This document shows positions 1 through 13,815 of a stretch of DNA of 64,000 nucleotides, piece by piece. Both the position numbers and the translations under genes were made by a program. The notes below the pieces were generated by a model. The model had not been told where the DNA came from. It saw only the letters and a program-made list of their open reading frames with translations, and ran no database searches. Source of the DNA: Mesodorylaimus sp. YZB2_4 (taxonomy: Eukaryota > Nematoda > Enoplea > Dorylaimida > Dorylaimidae); the NCBI GenBank assembly GCA_030248295.1, contig JASANH010000873.1, forward strand, positions 1,116,001 to 1,180,000, in the 5' to 3' direction. Position 1 is the first letter of the stretch. Every line of letters starts with the position of its first letter.

Positions 1-2458
1 GGGCGACGGAGCCAAACTCGGACCAAAATTCTTTGACGGCGTTGGTTCTGGCGGTATGTGAACTGGCGGTTGAGACGACTGATGGGATTGCTGGGAAGGT
101 TGCAATAGGCCAGCATGCGGCGGCGGTTGGCTTCCAGGCGGCAACTGATACAAGGTTATCAACGTCGTTGGCTGACTATTGGGCTGGATATTGAGTTGCA
201 CGGCAGGGCCACGATGATCGCTGGGCATGACAACTGACAGGGAAGTCGTCGGGCCGCCCGGGCCAGCTGGCCCACCACTTCCACTTGGCATAACGTGACC
301 ACTGTTCGCAGATCCGGTCGTTGGAGTGCCGCCACTGGCTGGTGAGATTTGTTGGATAGCTGGCGAAGGGCTCATCATTCCACCGACACCACTCGAGGGA
401 TACCCACTGGGTGCCATCGTGCTCATTGCCAGCGGTGTCTTTGGTCTAGGCGTTGGTGGTGGCGGCGAGGAAGTCGGTTTTGAAGCCATATACGGCTGTG
501 ACGTTGCAGGGCCAGAAGGATAAGACGATGGCGGCTGGCCAGCACTTCCATAAAGCGACCGAGTTGCGGATGGAGTAGGCTTGCCACTCGTCGGGCGTGC
601 ATCGGGTAGGCTGTATTCTAGCACCGATTGCAGATGATTTATGCTGCTCATTGACGACGGACCTTGACCAGCAGGCGTTGGCGTTTGGGAAACTGGTTGA
701 CCTACGAGAAAGAACCGATTGTGGACATGAGTGCGCGTCTACTATGACCCTCCACAACTGCATTTTCAGGCACTTACCTGGTCGGTTGTTGTACATAGAT
801 GCCTGCTGGTGTTGTTGCTGTTGCTGCTGGGGAGGAAGCGCTTGTGACTGCCCATACATTTGTGGGTAGCCTGGTGTAGACTGCTGTCCCGCCATAGCTC
901 CAGGAGGTGGCATTCGAGGGCCGGTCTCGGATGTCATACCCCACGATGGAGGCCGCATAGCCGTCGATCCAGCTGGTGGTCGAGCCATCGAAGCCCCTGA
1001 ACCGGCCCCTGCTTGATTCTGTCGATAATAAATGGCTTGTTGCTGCTGCTGAGAGGATGAACCATAGGCGGACATGTCGACGTTGGACGAGGCGGTGTCC
1101 ATTTGGTAACTGCTAGGACCGTTGCCGCTTCCAGTGTTATAGGAGCCCGACGGGGGTTGGTGCTGCGAGTAATTGGAATGAACTGGATAACCGCTGTTCT
1201 GCTGCTGCTGGGATTGCATTGAATACTGTTGTTGAGTCGACGGCATGGGAGTTGGCATACGCATACTGGCATTGTATCCGGCACCAGGCGCACCTGGATA
1301 TCCCGAATATGGCTGCTGTTGCGACGGCTGCTGCGGATACATGGCTTGCGAAGAATAAGCCGAGCTCGACTGCGGCTGTCCGTAAGACCGATTGGCGGCT
1401 TGCTGTTGTTGTTCAGCATATATTGATGACGACTGGAAAGCACCTTGTTGTAGCTGTTGCTGCGAAATCATTTCCTGAGACGGTTGCGCCATTGGAGCTG
1501 TCTGTTTCATCATGTCGTAACCACTGGCTGAGGGCATCGCTTGACGAGGCTGAGATGTGGCCGTCGGATAAGCTGCCGATTGCATTTGTCCTTGATTCGA
1601 GGCCATCATCGACGGTCGGTGCATGCCAGGGGGCTGATAAGGAACGGGATACGGATGCGGTTGTTGTTGCTGCTGCTGCAGCATGGCTTGTGACGAACCA
1701 TAAGACGAGTAACCACCCGCCGACTGTTGTTGCTGAGGGCCAGGCGGTACTCCGGCTGAAGGTCCATACGACTGCTGCTGCTGTGGATAATTGGGATATC
1801 CATGCGGACCTCCGTAACTTTGATGAAGCTGCTGTTGCTGCTGCTGCGGCGACATCATTTGCATACGAACGGCTGCTGCAGACGGTCCACCAAATTGCTG
1901 CGGAGGCAATGGAGAAGAGAATGTCGGCGGTGGTTGCTGTTGTTGCGCTTGAGCCTGAGCCTGAGCCTGGGCCTGGGCTTGTTGTTGCTTCTTCGTCAGC
2001 TTCGGTCCACCGGCAGCACCCTTCTTTTTGCCACCACTTCCTTTCCCAGTTGCTTTCGAAGACGTCCCACTAGGAGTTCCCATAAAGACAGGGTCAAAGA
2101 TAGATCCAACTCCACCACCACTATTGCCCATTCCAGGACCCGAAAGCGACGAATTTGGAGCCCCAGGTGGTTCGGGATGCGGCGGACCAGGTATGAAATG
2201 ACCAGTCATTTGCTGATGTTGAACGTGGGGATTATGCTGCTGATAATACATTTGTTGTTGCATGGCGTTGTGCTGTTGATGGTGGGGAGGCTGACCAGGC
2301 ATCATGGACGAATGACCACCCCCAGCCATTCCAGGCATTGCTGGCGCTTGTTGTCCTTGCGCCGAGTACGTGTCAGGCGAGAAGTCAGTGAAAGCCATGG
2401 AGGATGGATCTTCGCCCATTTGAGAAAATTGGGGCACATAATCATCTGATTCCATCAT
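1..2458 (-). CDS. Glutamine/proline-rich, probably nuclear protein (N-terminal part)
   Basis: The N-terminal 790 or so residues of a low-complexity protein; the rest lies beyond base 1. Exon 1 runs 2458-778 from an ATG with context MMESDDYVPQFSQMGED. Its donor (gtaagtgcc) joins in frame to an acceptor (tttctcgtag) at 701, and exon 2 stays open to the window edge. The sequence has many Q runs, a QA dipeptide repeat near residue 160, a basic patch (KGSGGKKKG, about residue 140) and long P/S/G/Y stretches, typical of transcription co-regulators such as SWI/SNF subunits or coactivators. No folded domain is visible in this part, so the family cannot be named. Gene and reading frame are well supported because two exons join cleanly; a nuclear role is inference from composition. 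Confidence 0.7.
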
Positions 2459-3706
2459 TTTGCCGAATAAAAGTAGAATACGATCAACAATTCCTCATAC
2501 AAATGTCCCTTTAGAGACGAATTCCATAACCGTAAACGTAATAATTATGCCGACATTTAGACACACGCAGCAATTGCTGCGGTGCACTCCTAAGCTCGGC
2601 GATTACTGTAGCTCAAAATCTCGAAAAACGCGGATTTTTACAATCTGAAAATAAAATTCCTTTTTAGCTTCTTCAAAGTAGGTGGCTCTACGAAGAAAAT
2701 TGGGTAATTAGCTACGTCTAAGCCTACAGTACAGCACACAAATAGTCCTCCACAGCTCTTCACATATCTGCTTGAAACTCAAAATATTCCATCTTTCAGT
2801 CGCAAGAATACAACCTTGAACTTTCGTGGTACAGCAGACACCAAATCAGCAAACAAAAGCAGTCGAAATACTGTAACCAAGAATGTCTTAGGTATTAATA
2901 TCCATTCCCGAAATTTTTCATAACTCTTTGCCCGCTCAATTTCTGTTTAGGGCAGCAGAGGAAACACATTTGATAGAAACCAGGACGTCCGAGTTTTTTG
3001 TTTTATCAGACAGCCCGACGGCGCGCCACTGAAGGGCGATCGATAATCCCTGCTGCCCCAAGCGAAATATGGAATCTCATTTTCCACCGTCTGCGGTTTC
3101 TCCCCAAGACCGACCGCCCAACGACCTACACCACTTCTAAACCATTTAGACTGCTTATGACAATTTGGCATAAATACGTGTTTCAGATATACAGTATTGT
3201 GGCACGCAGAGGCCAGTAAAGATGCCGGCCTGCCCGTATCTGAATCTCAAACAGCCTTTGCGCGCCGCCACGTTTTGCCAATTTGTGGGTCGGAATGTGC
3301 TTCGACATTTTTGCATATGAAGCATCTATGAATTTTTGCATCTAAATTCGCGTAAATTAATCGATTTGTTCGGTCTTTAAGCATCATTTTCGTATTCGCC
3401 TTAGTGAACAGGTTAGCGGACTCGCATTTGTGCACATATTTTTAGACCTGCTTTGAAAAGTTTTACGTTGGGTATGTGTTCATGTTCATGTTCATGTTTT
3501 ACCACATCACCAAACGCTTATGCGCACTCGAGGGTGAAGGGACACATTTTACACGAAATGATTTACCGGCCCGCGAGTCGAACACTCGCCCGTAACTGCG
3601 CACCTGGCGTGAGAGGCAGACGCCTAACCCACCAGGCCACGAGGCCGGTGGTATTCGACTTCCGATTTTTCCCTCGTGAAATAGCTTTTCTGTAGGATAA
3701 ATCCAC
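2459..3706. other. Divergent intergenic region
   Basis: Separates two head-to-head genes, so it probably holds both promoters. Apart from the tRNA-like sequence listed separately, I see no exon with family similarity. The T-rich, stop-rich middle part has no coding look. A short imperfect repeat of atgttc units occurs near 3474-3496. Confidence 0.5.
3564..3649 (-). tRNA. tRNA-like sequence (decayed tRNA gene or tRNA-derived copy)
   Basis: Read on the minus strand, the ends pair as a 7-bp acceptor-like helix (ACCGGCC with GGCCGGT). Inside are an A-box-like stretch (TGGCCTGGTGGG), a loop CTCTCAC identical to the common Glu(CTC) anticodon loop, and a B-box-like GTTCGACTC inside a 6-bp helix (GCGAGT/ACTCGC). 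The anticodon stem is imperfect, with one extra C, and spacing between acceptor and D arm is not canonical. About 13 bases lie between the anticodon and T arms, long for a class I tRNA. Most likely a decayed tRNA or tRNA-derived repeat; a functional class II-like tRNA is possible but not shown. Confidence 0.4.
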
Positions 3707-4891
<1,185 letters not shown>

Positions 4892-6294
4892 TCTGGTAAA
4901 ATGTGAATTTACGGGAAAGAACTAGTAGCCGTTTAGAAAATTATAATTCCTTTTTGTTTTTCTATACTATACGGTCTGGTTTCATTTCTGGTTAGTGCAT
5001 ATAAGGCCGGCGCCTCTTTGTAGATGACCCGTGCGAGCGGTATGTAATCACTATTTTTTCAGTTAGGCTTACGTGAGAGGGAATGGACTGCCGACATTCC
5101 GTATGCGTATACTTTTCGTGTCCAGCTGCCCCATCGTTAAGTGGTTATAGCTTATCTTTCTTGGCATCGTCCTATTCTAAAACATGTGTAACATATCGAA
5201 GCATAGGAAGGCTAGTGATTTCCTTTTCGGCCCATTCTAACAGATCCTTCTTTCCGTCGCTCTAAGATGTAGTTGGAGGTAAAACTGGTAGCCAGACACG
5301 AACTGTTTGCCTGTATTTGCTAGAAGTGTCTGTCTGGTTATTTGGCAGTATGTGTTTATGTTTTTCTGAGACTGGGATTCTCTTGTGGTCGTGTTCTAGA
5401 GCATGTCGCGTCCTTGTTTCAACTGTCGTCACTTGGCCGTGGCTGCCAATGAGAAATAGCGCAAACGGATTTAAACTGTTTTCGCGATAATACTGGACAC
5501 GTATGTGTTGGTCATGGAAGTGTGGCTTGGTATTTTGTTCGGAGTGGGATGGCGGTTACATTATTATAAGTGCATGTACATCTACAATTGTAAATGGAAT
5601 AAAATTGGATTGGGTTGGTCGGGGACTAGTCATATGGGCATGCATGGGGGGGCCTGACTTCAGGCGCGCAACACGTTCGTCAGATATGCGCACGCAAGTC
5701 GAGGAGGCTGCAGTGGATGCGTGTTCTTTTCAGTCTAAACCAGAAAAAATGAGCTAAATGACAAGGGACAATTACTGTAGAGTAGCTGCGAACAGAAGAG
5801 GCAATCTGACGATGAGATGGTGATACGATGTGATGTTGGTGTGCATAGATTGTTGCCGCAATCAATAACCTGTTGCCACGGATGATTATATCGATCTTGG
5901 CCAGGCTGTAACAGGGCCGTTCCTGGGTTCTACATGCGTGCAGCAGATAGGTGTACCACTTATCTTAAGGACCCTGCCGGACACAGATTAGTAGAGCGAG
6001 GCTCTGCGAGGTAGCCTGCAGAGGCTGGTCAGGCACGAGGAGAGTGGCAGTGGGGGCGCACGGGGCCTTACCGTTAGGGCTCCGTGCGCTCCCACTGCCA
6101 CTCTCCCCTGAGGGCTAGTCATACCTGAAACGTAATTTTACCCATATTTTTACTGCGCACAGGAGACAGAAATAAAAAACTGAAATAATGAAAAAAGTTG
6201 GCTCGAAAATCAGTTTCGTGTTTTGACCCGCTTTCACGAAAAACGGGAAAGTTATTCAGAGTGTTCGAATTTTTTTATCGAGAGTGGAGGAGGA
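4892..6294. other. Intergenic region between two plus-strand genes
   Basis: No exon recognised. It holds GOLPH3 3' flank, T-rich stretches, and the long inverted repeat listed separately. Several short open frames near 5.1-5.8 kb have no family similarity and poor codon character. Confidence 0.5.
6040..6105. repeat. 28-bp near-perfect inverted repeat (hairpin, 10-nt loop)
   Basis: Bases 6040-6067 pair with 6078-6105 without a bulge; 26 pairs are Watson-Crick and two are G-T. The loop is ttaccgttag. The arms are GC-rich (core gagtggcagtggg). The size matches a pre-miRNA-like hairpin or a foldback element. It lies about 190 bp upstream of the SARA start codon. Confidence 0.85.
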
Positions 6295-9200
6295 ATGGAT
6301 TTTATTGACCTCGATCGTGTATTGGACGAATTCGAGGCTAAAGAGGGTAAGCAGACTTGATCATGGGCCTTGTTCTTCCATGTGATTCATGTACTGTAAG
6401 CTCAATTTGGCGGCCTAATTAGCTTATATTCGATTGGTGATGATTTTAAAATGTGCGATCTTGCTAGTGTATGTCAGGCGCAGTTTGTCGATACATGCAT
6501 TGCCCTGTCCCTATGTCCCTCTCCCCTTTTTCTCTCTCTTTTCGAATTTAGTTTTGTTATCACTAAAACTGCCCAAGCGCCGCACAAAAATGTGGCTGTT
6601 ATTTTGTTTTAGAACTACATTCGACGGTTACTTTTTCCGTGAAGCCGTTGTCTCAGTCAGCGATGAGCAATGGTGAGCGAAAGAAACTGGAAACAGAATC
6701 AGTCAACGATTTCGAGAGACTGAAAGATGATTCGGGATCGGATTCGGACAAAGAAAGCGTGCAAGCGAACAGCAGCCAAATCAATCTTCTGGTTCTTGAG
6801 CCGTGTGTATCAGAGGCACAATTACCGCCGATCACTGTTCCTGCGCTCCAACCATCGGTATGTGGCAACGGGGTGGACTCTGATACCCAATCACTGCTCC
6901 CGGAGAAAGAGTTGATTCAAGCAGTTGAAGGAGACCCTTCGTTACAACCGCCTCCTGTACCGCCCGATGTAACCAGCAATGTTGGCGACGATCAAGAACC
7001 CGAAGATCCCAAATCATCGCCGACTAGGTCGCCTTCGGATGTGCAAAGCGAGATGGGCGCTCAGCAGCATCAACGCCCGCCACCGGACGTAGTAGCAGGG
7101 CATACAATTATTCGAAGCGGTTCGTCCACGCCGTCCCCAATTCCTAGGCGAAAGCGACCAATTGGTTTCTATGACGATGAAGGCGATCAAAGTGAGGAAC
7201 GTGTAACTGAGGAAGAACTGGATCGATATTTGAACGAATTGGAAGATAAGATCGGAGATGCGTCTAATGAAAATTCTAACGACACTCAGGTGGATAAGGA
7301 AAAGCAGGCTGTTCCATCCAGCGAGGAACTGAAATCGTATTTGGAGGATCTTGAGAAGATTTGTGGAGAACGATTAAACAATCGCGAAATTAAAGGTCAA
7401 GAACACGTGACACTAGGAAAGGACGAGCTTATTCAAGAAGAATACTCGAATAGTTCGGAGTCAAGTCTGGAACCTGTCAGTGCAGTCGGGGATACTGCGC
7501 GCCAGGCTAAATCACCGCCCGTAGAAGAATCTGTCACTGGCCCGTGCTCTTCATTGCCTCGCGTAAACGACGACGAAGTTATCGTGGACAAACAAGAAAG
7601 CCGATCAAAGTCTTATCAAAATATTGAGCTGTACGATGAGGATGCCGAAGAGGATCCGTACGTTCTCTTAGCGTTTTCGCCCCCGAATGCAAATGCAATG
7701 GCTGGTGAAGGGGGAGAAATTCAGCAGAATCTGAAAGCAGAAATTGAACAAGCTTTACAAGCATCGATGAGATCAAGCGAAGACTTTGTGCAACCTGCAG
7801 CCAAAGCCGTCGAGCGTACGAAGAATGAAGAGACGGGGTCTAATGAACCGAGCAGTGCAGAGCCGGCTTCGATACCTGCAAGTTCGACTACCGCAGTGGT
7901 GTCAGAAGGCGCAACTAAAGAAAAAGCAGTTGCTCCTGCAGATGATGCAACGACAAATTTGACTTCAGATGAAACCGAACCTATTCGCGAAGGGGAACCA
8001 ACTGGAAATCTCGACTCAGCACCTGTCCAGCAGCCGACGCCAAATGGTGAATCTAGCGGAGGCGATGGCGCTGCTCCAGTTCCAGATACAACACCTCAGG
8101 TTAGTGCTGTCACGAAGAAAGGTCAGTTGGTCACGGTGGTTCGGTTGGACGCCTCGCCATCATCGGAACAAGAGTCGTCTGCCAGCTCGGTCAAGTAAGC
8201 CTACGAGTTCAGCTTTGCATTGTTTTCTGACCCAGGTCGGAAGGTGATAGAGGCATTCACAGATCTCCATGGATGAACATCAGCATATGCATACTTAGTT
8301 ATGCGCTGTATGCCTGGATTAAAACACTGACAGATTAGGAGTCAATGCCGCTCTTTCTTTAGGCTGACTGAATCGGAATTGCAGTTGGGTCGTGTTCCGC
8401 CTATTTGGATTCCCGATAATGACTCAATGGTGTGTATGCTGTGCGAATCGAAATTCACGCTAATTCGTCGTCGACATCATTGTCGTGCCTGTGGTCGGGT
8501 GCTGTGCAATGTTTGTTGCAATCAACGAGCGAAGCTGCCTTATATGACTGCAATCCCTACGCAGACAGTGGCTGGAGATTCTGGAAAGCAACCACGCCAA
8601 CAGGATGCGCGAGTTTGTAATTCTTGTTGCGAAAGATTGAAAAGAAGTAAGTCGGTTTTTATGGTCGATTTTTGCCACCATTTTCAAAAAATTCTTTGCT
8701 CGGTTTGACTTTTCTTATTCTAGTTGAAGAATACGAGAAGCAGTCGGCAGAACAGGCTTCGGCGTCTGACAACGTGCAGCCGACGAGTCCGCAAGCGGGA
8801 GCATCATCGGATCAGGTTTCGAGTGCCTCCTCGTCGGCTGCGGCTGCGGCAGTTGTTCCATCGCCACCGCTTCGTCCACCAGTTTTGAAACGGGAAGGCT
8901 CGAGTTTTCGTCGAAGCGAACCGAAACAAGTCATGTTCAGCGATGGAATCAAGCCCGGTGGCGATTTGACCGAAACTCCGCCAAGTTCAGTCACAACGCC
9001 ATCACAGCCTGTTTCACCAACCTCTTCAATTACGGTTGCACCGAAGAGTTCAACTTCGTCGAATGGAAGACAAAGTAGCGGTGGCAGGGTAAAAGAGGCC
9101 AAAGGTAAGAAGCCAAGATGGCGTGCGTTGGGTTCCAAGAAGTGACGAATAAGTTTTTAGGTATTCGCGCACGGGAGCTCGAATGTTTCTTTACATTGCC

Positions 9201-11971
9201 TGCTTCGACCACGACGAGTGATCAGCCGGTGGACGTTTGCAAATGGCCGCCACTCGTGGATGAGAAAGGGGAATTGATTTATGAGGATGACGAGGGTGTT
9301 GCCAAAGCATTCGAGGGAATGCTTGAGAAGCAGGACCAACCGAAAATGGTTACTTTTGCTCTGAAGAGAAATTTGCGAGTGCAAGTTCGGTTGACCCAAA
9401 GTAAGTACTGGTTGTTAAAATTTGGGTTCATATTTATGTCGATGCCTGTTACAGTCGATTGCTGCTTGCGTCGCACGGTTTGGTGCTTCACGACGGATGG
9501 ATTGAGAAACGTGTCGCAGGACGAGGTTTTGATTGTTATCGAAAGGGGCGGAGGTGTGGAGGCATCGCAAGTGGAAACAACACCACCGTTGGATATGTTC
9601 GTGTACTTCAATATTTTATATGAGGAGGCCCTGAAAGGTGAGGTTTTTCTCGTACATGCAAGTGCCTGAATTGAAACGATACGTCTTACAGGCAAGCCTC
9701 TGAGCGATTTAAGTTACACTGTATTCAGTCAGTCGGGCATGAACCCGGCTGACGAAACGAAAGGCTATTTTGGCTCAAAAGACAATGCGGGATTTTTGCA
9801 TTTTCGACCGACGTATCAGGTGACTTTTGATGATTATATGGGCGTAGTAACTATGGGATCGCCAGTGACCATCAGTTTCTGATTTAGTGCCTTCAAAACC
9901 TGTGTCTTCCCGAACAACCATTTCTGATCGGAGTGCTCATTCAGAAGTCCGAGGTGTCGTGGGCGAAAGTAATGCCGCTTCGGTTGCTGCTTCGTATGGG
10001 AGTCGAATATCGATGTAAGGCATGCTTTATTTGCAAGTGCTCTTAAAAAAATTCGATTTTTGGATTTTAGATTATCCATATTCTTTACTCTCGGATCGAT
10101 ATAGGAAGACGTTTTTCTACGAGACGGGCCACACGATAATGAACCTATTGACGGACATGCGCAGTTTCACTTACACGTTACCATCGATACCTGGCAGCAC
10201 TGTCGCGCTGGAGGACGATAAGACTCTGATTCACATCCCTGTGGAACAGTACAACCAGGCGAGTGCCAGCCGGCTTAGAAAGTTCTGTAGGCTGCGCTGA
10301 CCTCCGAGCTGTGTCGTCATAGAACACTAGAAGCGCTGCAGCTGGCTCTCAAAGCCAGTTTGGTTTGACTCGTGCTTTGTGAATTGCAGGTACTAAAAAT
10401 TCTGCAAAGCAGCAACGAGCATGTGCTGGCTTGGGCGGCCAGTCTGCATAAATCAGCCGATGCTCATTTGGTATGTGTTCAGCAGCCGGATACGTTGTCG
10501 TACACGTCACAAACAATCAATCGGGAAAACCATGGTCGGAAAGTGACTGGTGCCTGTTTCGTTGTTTTCAATGCATCGTTGAAAGCTGGCGGAGCATCTT
10601 CACGAATAAGCATAGTCGAAGATGGACTGATGATACAGGTAACGGTTAGGTACTGTTGAAGATGTGTCTCACTAAACCTTGTCATCCTTGTCTCTGTGTA
10701 TGGGCCGTCGTATGGGTAAGGGACAGCCGCCCCCCGCCTCGGCCTGATTGGTTAAATAATGTTGGAATCAGGCCCTCTGGGTTGCTTAGGAAAACAGGCG
10801 TGTCTTTTTAAAAAACTGCTGAGAAAACGAGCATGCCCTAGCTGTAGGAGGCTTGTAGGATAGCACCTTGTTGCAGGATAGAATTTGGAACTTGGAACGT
10901 CCTACGATTCATGACATGCGCTTTACTGATTGTCCAGTCAGCCCTGGTGCCCTGATTTTTATTATGACTGTAGCAAGAAACTAAAAATTACAGATCTCGT
11001 GCGGTTGCTCCTAGAGGATCAAATTTTGTTCGTTTCCCCCGTTAGTAGGCTTTGGGGGTAGGGACAAGAGTCTGGCTCGATGGGTAAAGGGGAAAGAGCA
11101 AGTGTTATTTTCGACTCTGTTACACATCATGTCTTGCCAGTTTTAGATCCGACCAGAAGCCATGGAAAGATTGCGTCAAAGTTTGCATCAGCAACAGCCG
11201 TTTGATCTGATTCAGCAAAATGCATCCACGGAAAAGCAGAGCTCAGATTCGAATGCGAATGTTGAAATTAGGTGGATTCCGGTTCCTGAAAGGCTGAGCC
11301 GATTCATGTAAGTGGTGCTGTGGGATTGTAGGCGGGATACCACTCTCGTGTTTTCTGTTTCAGGCTCAAGAGTCGTGTCGATGGTCGTAATTTGACGGAT
11401 GCACCTCGTTATCGACTGCACGGAAAGGCGGTCGAGTCAACAAATGGACGCAAATTGATTCGCTTGATCGAGTTGTACTTGCTGAGGGATGGCGACGACA
11501 ATGGCAGCAGCTGCGGGTATGGGTTAGCTGTGCATTGTTACGCTCTGTTTGACTCCCGGATTGTTGTAGAGAACCCGAGGACTTGCAGAGTATGGTGCGC
11601 CAGGTTGCCTCCGCTTGTGGTACTGCTTTACTGCCTTTTGTGGAACTTCTGGACGACGCAAATATGAGGACCATCGCTGTCCGATTTGCAATGGGTGCTG
11701 ATCTGGTGAGTACTGATTGAGCGGAAAGCGTGGCAACCTGTACAGTAGCTGGTGTTCTGTGCGAGGTCCCAAAAATAAGCGGCTTCGCTTGCAGGTGGAA
11801 TACTCGGTAGGCAGCAATGAGCAACCCTTGGCCGATCCAGTCATGTCAGCAGTGGACGATGTTTTGATTCCGTTGTTGCATAGTAGAGCTATGGGGGGCG
11901 GTGGAAACGTAGGTGATGCAGACGCACGCATATGGCGAGTGGAATTGGTCATGCGGTTGCTCGATTTGTGA
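6295..11971 (+). CDS. ZFYVE9: SARA: FYVE-domain Smad anchor for receptor activation
   Basis: Early-endosome adaptor that presents receptor Smads to TGF-beta receptors. Fourteen exons (6295-6346, 6613-8194, 8363-8646, 8724-9104, 9161-9400, 9455-9637, 9692-9819, 9888-10014, 10071-10258, 10390-10638, 11147-11307, 11364-11516, 11570-11705, 11795-11971) give 1346 residues. The tiny first exon encodes [10 protein letters not shown], matching the NLDKVLDEFE start of vertebrate SARA. A long acidic disordered region follows. The FYVE finger (8400-8640) shows [14 protein letters not shown] and RVCNSC. Next is a PP1-docking motif of RVxF type with the SARA-like context [11 protein letters not shown]. 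The conserved C-terminal domain ([38 protein letters not shown]) is complete. Intron 9 appears to be GC-AG. ZFYVE16 is the close paralogue; a single ancestral SARA/endofin gene is likely. Confidence 0.95.
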
Positions 11972-12239
11972 TAAGTTGGTTTTCGTTCTTACTCACTGTG
12001 CTGTTGTGCAGCAGGCAGGTTCGGGCGTGCTAATCCTATTGATTGCTTGGGGTTAAAGTAACTGGCTGTTTTTATTCAAAGCTATATTTCTGTATAATGC
12101 GCTTTATTTTCTAAATTTATTTCTACTGTACACCCAAGGCATTTAATATTCAGTTTCATTTACTATCTGGACCTAAGAAACTTTCCTATCAGAGTCCTCA
12201 AAAAGTGTACACAACAGTCCAGAAGCATGATAAAGAAAT

Positions 12240-13815
12240 TTAGGCTGTACTCACGCTTGGCTTGTCGTCATCAGGTTTCACGACGGGCACAAATTCTTCG
12301 CTTTCTACGTCCTCGCCGATGTCGTGCTTTTTCATGTCTTTCTTGACAAAGGTTCTGATGGCGGCTTCCTTTGGAGGTAGCCATTTGGGCGTAATTTTGG
12401 TATGCACACGCCACGAACCGTATGGATCGACCAAATGCCTTTCGAATACAACATATTCTAGGACATCCCTGGCAATGTCTTTGCTGCCCAAATATAATCG
12501 GCCAAATTGATCGTAGATTGCTAATTTCTGACAAAAGAAAAAATTTTTGCCTTAATAGGCTGCGCCTACGGTTCCGTAACCAACAGACATACTCAAAGCA
12601 AAAGTAAGGCTGCAAAGCACTTCTACACTGCTTACCTGTTTGGTATGCATTCGTACGGTCACTTGGCCAAATATGTTATCATCGTGTAAGACACCAGTTG
12701 CTCGAACGTGCACAACACGAGCAGGCTCAATGGACTCGACCAGTTCCCACCGAACAGTGCGCAATCGATTTTCTTCATACATAATCTGAAATCAGAAGCC
12801 TCCTCAGAAACCTACTGGTCACAGAATAATGCATACCTCAGCTTACCGAAAAAGCGTGTTCAGTTATTAATTCATGCAGGCGCTCAACATCCCGATTTGC
12901 CAAAGCTTGATGAGCTTCGATAAAAACAGGTAAAGCAACATTTTCACCGAATGTCTTCGGATCGAACTCCTCGTCGTATCGTCTAACCATTCGAACGTGT
13001 TTGATCAGTTCTCGACTTTTCGATGACACCTTGTCCCATAATTGCCCGACACCTTCGCGAGACAAGATACTGGCTCGACCATCCCCTTCGGGAGGAACGT
13101 AAGCTTCGAAAACGCCCCCTAAAATACATAGGAAAAATGTATTCAATAACCAGCAATTTTTTAAAAAATATTCAAGCATATCTTACCTGTGGACGAGACG
13201 TGAATAGGTCTATCACGCCCTCTGTCCCTATACGGCCGAGCCGGAGGGACACCCTTCTTTTTCAGATGTGTGCGAATAGCTTCCGGCCCCATGTTTTGAA
13301 TTTCTGTTAATTCTCTTCGCGTTTCGTAATTTGATACGTCACTTAAGTCGACCTAAATAGTTGGATTGCAGCAAAAAAACAACCAGCGGGCAAAAGTCCA
13401 GCAAATTTATAGATATTCCCGCAAGTTCAATAAATTTACAACTACTCTACCCATCCAGTCTACATATTTCTCACTTACTCCGTGCTCAATCTGCTTTCAG
13501 TAAATGCAGTAGCAGCTATCCTTCCTTATCACCCATTCTCACAAAAGACCCATAGGTCTACTGCGTAGCTTGTACAGCGAGCATTAAAAGCAATTTACTT
13601 CGGCATACTTTTATGTACTTCAACGATCGCACGTACGAAAATTTTGGATTCCAATGTCGATTTGGACGATTTCCCTTTCGGAATTCTCTCCATTTGATCG
13701 TGGGAGCATGAGTGGCCGGTCGATAATCACGATGTGATATTTCAATGATAGGTCTAATGTTCAAATAGCTTCGCGCATTGACTGAACATAGGAGCGAAAG
13801 AAACTTATTGAGCAT
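12240..13815 (-). CDS. MRPL45: Mitochondrial large ribosomal subunit protein L45
   Basis: Component of the mitochondrial 39S subunit, a Tim44-like protein near the exit tunnel. Five exons (13815-13609, 13352-13187, 13118-12847, 12785-12636, 12527-12240) join in frame to 360 residues; the human protein has 306. Exon 1 encodes a basic N-terminus ([19 protein letters not shown]) fitting a mitochondrial presequence. Family landmarks are [15 protein letters not shown], the helix [19 protein letters not shown] with [39 protein letters not shown] and [20 protein letters not shown]. The 3' end faces the SARA 3' end with about 270 bp between, so the two are convergent. The last residues could change if a gtgagt near 12255 acts as a donor. 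Identity is firm. Confidence 0.93.

Noticed and set aside
1219-2449. Long plus-strand open frames rich in Ala, Leu and Arg
   Set aside because: They are antisense shadows of the glutamine-codon-rich minus-strand gene.
10735-10790. Inverted repeat ggcctgatt / aatcaggcc
   Set aside because: Only 9 bp with a long loop; expected by chance in a window of this size.
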